DNA from: Lachnospiraceae bacterium UBA7160
GTDB lineage: Bacteria; Bacillota; Clostridia; Lachnospirales; Lachnospiraceae
Assembly (NCBI GenBank): GCA_002491565.1
Contig: DKWE01000006.1
Location: 1-26,343, forward strand
Reading direction: 5' to 3'
DNA length: 26,343 nt
Shown here: piece by piece, positions 22,947-26,343 of the stretch
Position numbering within the stretch: the first letter of the stretch is position 1
Layout of the letters: every line of letters begins with the position of its first letter
Program-made: the position numbers and the translations under genes
The notes under the pieces: model-generated
Seen by the model: the letters and a program-made list of their open reading frames with translations, nothing else
Told to the model about the DNA's origin: nothing
Databases searched by the model: none

Positions 22947-24302
22947 ATGAATAAGAGACAGGCATTAAGTGCAGTACTGGCAACGGCTATGGTAGCATCT
23001 CTCGGAGTTACCGCAAGCGCAGCTACTCCGGTAGCAGCGACAGAGCTTGCTTACACAGGCGAGCTGGAACTCATGCACTACTCCACACTGGAAGAGTCCC
23101 AGGGCAACGGCGGTTCCGATGGATTCCGTACCGTTCTGGCAGCATGGCAGGAAGCTCATCCGGACATCACGCTGAATGAGAACGTTCTGGCAAACGCAGA
23201 GTACAAGACCCAGATCCAGACACTCGCATCCGCGAACGATCTGCCGGACGTATTCTTACTGCAGGGCATGAACACCAAGGCATGGGCTGAGCAGGGTCTG
23301 ATCATGGATCTGACCGATACGATCGCAGCTTCCCCGTACTACGCAGATTACAATCAGGCATACTTCACACCGTTCAAGACGGCTGACGGCAAGATCTACG
23401 GCTATCCGGTACTGACCGGCGGCACCTGCACGGTTGTGATTTACGACAAGGCGATGTGGAAGGATGCAGGCTTTGATGCATTCCCGGCTACATGGGCAGA
23501 TGTTGAGACAGCAGCAGCTTACTTCGGTGAGCAGGGCATTGATACCATCGCATTTGGTAACGGCGGACAGTGGCAGGCAAACTCCGATTTCCTTTCCACA
23601 CTGGGCAACCGCTACACAGGTCCGGAATGGTTCCAGAGTCTGATCGACAAGGCTGGCGCTAAGTTTACAGATGAGGCATTTGTAAAGGCTCTGACTGAAA
23701 TGCAGAGACTGTTCACACAGACCACGATCTTCAACGAGGACTTCAACGCAGTAACGAACGAGGATGCTCGTGAGTACTACATCTCCGGCGATGCGGCAGC
23801 ATTCATCGGCGGTAACTGGGACTGGTCCTACATCTATGCAACTCTGAAGGAGTCTGATCCGGATAAGTTCGCAAACATGGGTATCGCAGTACTTCCGCAG
23901 CCGGCAGACGCTGACAAGGCTCCGAATTCTCAGAACATCGGCCTTGGCTACGCAGTAGCATTCAATTCTAATCTGGCAGAGGATCCGGACAAGCTTGCAG
24001 CAGCAATCGACCTGGCTCAGGAGATCACTGGCCCGGCATTCGCAAGCTACGTTGCTGAGAACTACGCTCTGGGCGGACTTACAAAGGTTGCAGACGTTGA
24101 CCTCTCCGCATTTGATCAGCAGACAGTTGATTTCTACAACTGGTCCTATGTTGACACAGAGACCTGCGAAATCTACGACTCCTACATCAACAGCGCAGTA
24201 TGGAGCATCCTGAATACCGATATGCAGTCCATGATGAACGGCGAGCTTGACCCGGCAACGGTTGCAGCAAACGCTCAGGCTGCTTACGAGGAGAACTATT
24301 AA
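22947..24302 (+). CDS. Sugar ABC transporter extracellular substrate-binding protein
   Basis: A 451-residue family 1 (CUT1-type) solute-binding protein. After an N-terminal signal peptide (MNKRQ, a hydrophobic stretch, then TASAAT), the mature part starts with ELELMHYSTLEE. Typical later features are ITLNENVLANAEYKTQIQTL, LPDVFLLQG, KIYGYPVL and SGDAAAFIGGNW. Unlike most Gram-positive binding proteins it has no lipobox cysteine; ASA-A looks like a signal peptidase I site. AAAGGAGG (22932-22939) lies 7 nt before the ATG; an upstream in-frame GTG at 22797 lacks a ribosome-binding site. Codon choice (many GCA, GTA and GAC codons) differs from the GCG-rich genes upstream, as expected for high expression. 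An internal terminator separates it from the permease genes. The ligand is probably an oligosaccharide but not identifiable. Confidence 0.93.
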   Translation: MNKRQALSAVLATAMVASLGVTASAATPVAATELAYTGELELMHYSTLEESQGNGGSDGFRTVLAAWQEAHPDITLNENVLANAEYKTQIQTLASANDLPDVFLLQGMNTKAWAEQGLIMDLTDTIAASPYYADYNQAYFTPFKTADGKIYGYPVLTGGTCTVVIYDKAMWKDAGFDAFPATWADVETAAAYFGEQGIDTIAFGNGGQWQANSDFLSTLGNRYTGPEWFQSLIDKAGAKFTDEAFVKALTEMQRLFTQTTIFNEDFNAVTNEDAREYYISGDAAAFIGGNWDWSYIYATLKESDPDKFANMGIAVLPQPADADKAPNSQNIGLGYAVAFNSNLAEDPDKLAAAIDLAQEITGPAFASYVAENYALGGLTKVADVDLSAFDQQTVDFYNWSYVDTETCEIYDSYINSAVWSILNTDMQSMMNGELDPATVAANAQAAYEENY

Positions 24303-24344
24303 GAAGCAGTTCCAGACGGAATGATGGATTAGTATGAATCAGAA

Positions 24345-24383
24345 AGCCGTTCTGCCCGCGGTGGTGGGCGGGACGGCTTTTTT
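24345..24383 (+). terminator. Strong intrinsic terminator or attenuator between binding protein and permeases
   Basis: AGCCGTTCTGCCC (24345-24357) pairs with GGGCGGGACGGCT (24366-24378), 13 bp with two G-U pairs and an 8-nt loop, followed by six T residues. It is the best terminator in the window apart from the T-box one. No promoter is evident between it and the permease genes, so partial read-through is likely, giving an excess of binding-protein mRNA over permease mRNA. Confidence 0.88.
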
Positions 24384-24418
24384 ATGACGTTTTATGACAC
24401 AGGAAGAGAGGAATGCAT

Positions 24419-25315
24419 ATGTTAAATGCAATCAGGCCTAAAAACAGGACTATCATCGCATATTTGGCAATTCCTGTAGTGATGTTCGTGTTCACGGTGT
24501 TTGTCCCGCTGGTCACGGCTTTAGTCTACAGCTTTTTTGAGTGGAAGGGTGGCCCGGTCAAGACGTTCAACGGGCTGTCAAACTACATACAGCTTTTCCA
24601 GGACGGGACGTTCTGGGAGGCATTCGGGCACAATATTTATCTGGTTATCGCCTGTATCATCGGCCAGGTCGGCATCGCGTTTGTACTGGTTATGATGGTA
24701 AATTCCAAGCTGGTATTCTGCAAAACGATTCACCGTACCTTCGGCTTCTTCCCGAGCACGATCGCGGCAGTCTGCATCGGTTTGATCTGGAATATGATTT
24801 ACCACAACAAGTACGGAATCCTGAACTGGTTCCTGGAGGCGATCGGAAGAAAGGATCTCTGTCAGGTATGGCTGAACAATTCCGATATCGTCATGCTTCT
24901 GGTGACGATTCCTCTGATCTGGCAGTACATCGGTTACTACATGGTCATCATTCTGTCCGCAATCGCGTCCATCAGCACGGATATCTTCGAGAGCTCGGAG
25001 ATCGACGGCGCGAACGGCTTCCAGAAGGCTGTTTACATCACACTTCCTCTGATTAAGAACACGATGCTCGTATGTATCACGCTCTGTATTGCAGGTAACA
25101 TGAAGGCATTCGACAATATCTATGTTATGACAAAGGGCGGTCCTGGTACGTCTTCGATGGTTATGGCAATGTACGGCTATCAGGTATCGTTTGGCCAGAG
25201 TAACATGGGTTACGGTAGCTGTATTTCTGTCGGTATCTTCGTCCTGTCTCTGCTTGTAATCGGCGGTTCGCAGATGCTGATCAATTATGTGACGAGAGAA
25301 AAGGAGGCTGCGTAA
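24419..25315 (+). CDS. Sugar ABC transporter permease, MalF/UgpA type
   Basis: A 298-residue inner membrane permease of the CUT1 family. The first hydrophobic segment is IIAYLAIPVVMFVFTVFVPLV and about six segments follow. The cytoplasmic EAA loop, which contacts the ATPase, reads SSEIDGANGFQKAVYITLPLIK, with the conserved Gly at the expected place. GAGAGGA (24406-24412) is 6 nt before the ATG at 24419; the in-frame ATG at 24413 is too close to that site but could use AGGA at 24401-24404. It pairs with the permease encoded one base downstream. No ATPase gene is present, so a shared MsmX-like ATPase elsewhere probably powers the transporter. Confidence 0.93.
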   Translation: MLNAIRPKNRTIIAYLAIPVVMFVFTVFVPLVTALVYSFFEWKGGPVKTFNGLSNYIQLFQDGTFWEAFGHNIYLVIACIIGQVGIAFVLVMMVNSKLVFCKTIHRTFGFFPSTIAAVCIGLIWNMIYHNKYGILNWFLEAIGRKDLCQVWLNNSDIVMLLVTIPLIWQYIGYYMVIILSAIASISTDIFESSEIDGANGFQKAVYITLPLIKNTMLVCITLCIAGNMKAFDNIYVMTKGGPGTSSMVMAMYGYQVSFGQSNMGYGSCISVGIFVLSLLVIGGSQMLINYVTREKEAA

Positions 25316-25316
25316 G

Positions 25317-26171
25317 ATGAAAAATAATGGTACGCACAAGTTGAAAAAGGGATTTCTCGGTGTGTTTATGAACCTGATTCTCTGGATTTTCTCTCTGTCC
25401 TGTATTTTCCCGATCATCTGGATGTTCTATTCTTCCCTGAAAGAGAAGCGGGTATTCAATGCGGATATTATTGGCTTGCCGTCAGAACCGACGCTGCTGA
25501 ACTACACTCGGATCCTGTCGAACCCGGACTATCACCTCGGCGCGTCGATCTGGAACAGTGCGCGCACGACGCTGCTTTCGATCGCGATGATCGTGGCATT
25601 CAGCTTTATCGTCGGCTACATCCTTTCACGCGTGCGCTTTAAACTGAACCGTGTACTGTATGTGATGTTCCTGATGGGCATGCTGATCCCGATTCACTCC
25701 CTTCTGGTGCCGATCTACATCGTATTCCAGAAGTGCGGGATTTCGAACCAGTGGTTTACGCTGCTTCTGCCGTATGTGTCCTTTGGCCTGCCGATGGGGA
25801 TTTTCCTGGTCGAGGGCTTTGTGAAGACTGTCCCGGTTGATCTGGAGGAGGCGGCCGCGATTGACGGCAGCAGCTTCAGCCATACGCTCTGGACGATCAT
25901 CTTCCCGATCTGCCGGCCGATTCTGGTGACAGTGGCGATCATCCAGGTATTCAGCTGCTGGAATGAGTTCTCGTTTGCATTGGTACTGCTGAAGGATGTG
26001 GGACTCCAGACCGTTCCGCTTGCACTGACCCAGTTCAAGGGCCAGTTTGCATCCGACTATCCGAAACAGATGGCAGCCATGCTGATCACGATGGCGCCGA
26101 TTCTGGTGCTGTACTTCGCATTCAGCAAGCAGATCATCAATGGTATGGTTGCGGGTGCAGTCAAGGGTTGA
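25317..26171 (+). CDS. Sugar ABC transporter permease, MalG/UgpE type
   Basis: A 284-residue CUT1 permease, the second half of the heterodimeric channel. A basic N-terminus is followed by a membrane segment ending in CIFPIIWMFYSSLKEK, typical of MalG-type permeases. The EAA loop reads EEAAAIDGSSFSHTLWTIIFPI with a good match to the EAA...G pattern. The start codon follows the stop of the first permease by one base. AGGAGG just inside the upstream gene supplies the ribosome-binding site, indicating coupled translation. A hairpin terminator follows at 26208, so the operon appears to end here without sugar-processing enzymes downstream. Confidence 0.94.
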   Translation: MKNNGTHKLKKGFLGVFMNLILWIFSLSCIFPIIWMFYSSLKEKRVFNADIIGLPSEPTLLNYTRILSNPDYHLGASIWNSARTTLLSIAMIVAFSFIVGYILSRVRFKLNRVLYVMFLMGMLIPIHSLLVPIYIVFQKCGISNQWFTLLLPYVSFGLPMGIFLVEGFVKTVPVDLEEAAAIDGSSFSHTLWTIIFPICRPILVTVAIIQVFSCWNEFSFALVLLKDVGLQTVPLALTQFKGQFASDYPKQMAAMLITMAPILVLYFAFSKQIINGMVAGAVKG

Positions 26172-26207
26172 TGGAGGCTGTTTGTACTCGCAAGTGTAGG
26201 AAATAGA

Positions 26208-26240
26208 GAGGCTGTCGGTTTCTGGCAGCTTCTTGCTATT
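26208..26240 (+). terminator. Probable terminator of the ABC transporter operon
   Basis: GAGGCTGTC (26208-26216) pairs with GGCAGCTTC (26224-26232), 9 bp with two G-U pairs and a 7-nt loop, followed by the T-rich TTGCTATT. It lies 36 nt after the permease stop codon. The T-tract is interrupted, so efficiency is uncertain. Confidence 0.55.
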
Positions 26241-26252
26241 CTGCGGACCTGT

Positions 26253-26318
26253 GGCAACCTGGCCGAGAAGTAAGCCCGGAGGGCTGCAAGCTCTTATCGT
26301 TCGTCTACAAGTTCTAAG
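26253..26318 (+). repeat. 66-nt dispersed intergenic repeat, copy 2
   Basis: Gapless match to 5076-5141 with about seven substitutions, nearly all transitions. The GCAACC arm (26255-26259) and the GGGCTGC arm (26281-26287) can still pair with one mismatch. Beyond the 66-nt core the two copies diverge, and the long outer stem possible at copy 1 is not evident here, though the window ends at 26343. The copy follows the operon terminator and has the same orientation as copy 1. The rest of the sequence to the window end holds no gene I can see. Confidence 0.8.
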
Positions 26319-26343
26319 ACGCCAGAAGACCTCCGCAGCTGCC

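Overview
The window looks like chromosomal DNA of a Gram-positive anaerobe of the Clostridia, most likely a Lachnospiraceae gut bacterium. The grounds are strong AGGAGG ribosome-binding sites, a T-box in front of valS, AddAB instead of RecBCD, WhiA next to an HPr/Crh-type gene, and a sugar ABC transporter with no ATPase gene of its own. Every convincing gene lies on the + strand. I see no phage, plasmid, IS element, CRISPR array, tRNA or rRNA, and I cannot name a species.

Layout. (1) 150-1579: a MATE efflux transporter with its own promoter. (2) 1646-5055: a sigma-A-type promoter, a T-box leader ending in a terminator, two tandem copies of a structured 132-bp repeat, then valS and its terminator. 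(3) 5076-13492: a 66-nt dispersed repeat, a probable promoter, and the overlapping pair addB-addA. Three separate in-frame minisatellites lengthen these two proteins. (4) 13632-20512: a tightly packed run of yfhO-like gene, aminotransferase, murB, rapZ, whiA and a Crh-like HPr gene (gaps of 35, 20, 28, 14 and -8 nt), covering cell envelope synthesis and its carbon-linked control. (5) 20544-26240: a sugar uptake and activation block. It holds a sugar nucleotidyltransferase, a NahK-like sugar kinase, a promoter with a LacI/CcpA-like operator, a secreted substrate-binding protein, an internal terminator and two permeases. (6) 26253-26343: a second copy of the 66-nt repeat at the window edge.

How the genes fit together. 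ValRS is expressed when valine-tRNA is uncharged. AddAB processes double-strand breaks. MurB makes UDP-MurNAc, while RapZ, WhiA and the Crh-like protein belong to a conserved Firmicute cluster linking carbon state to envelope and division. In the last block an oligosaccharide importer is followed, by inference, by anomeric phosphorylation of a sugar and its conversion to a nucleotide sugar.

Most worth a second look: the HPr paralogue has Glu at position 15, where PTS HPr has the phosphorylated His, but keeps Ser46. The 66-nt repeat occurs twice, 21 kb apart, with no indels. The 132-bp tandem repeat sits inside the valS leader. Minisatellites occur three times in one helicase-nuclease. The substrate-binding protein has a signal peptide without a lipobox cysteine. 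None of this amounts to a clearly new defence or metabolic system; the strongest candidates for undescribed biology are the two repeat families and the Glu15 HPr.
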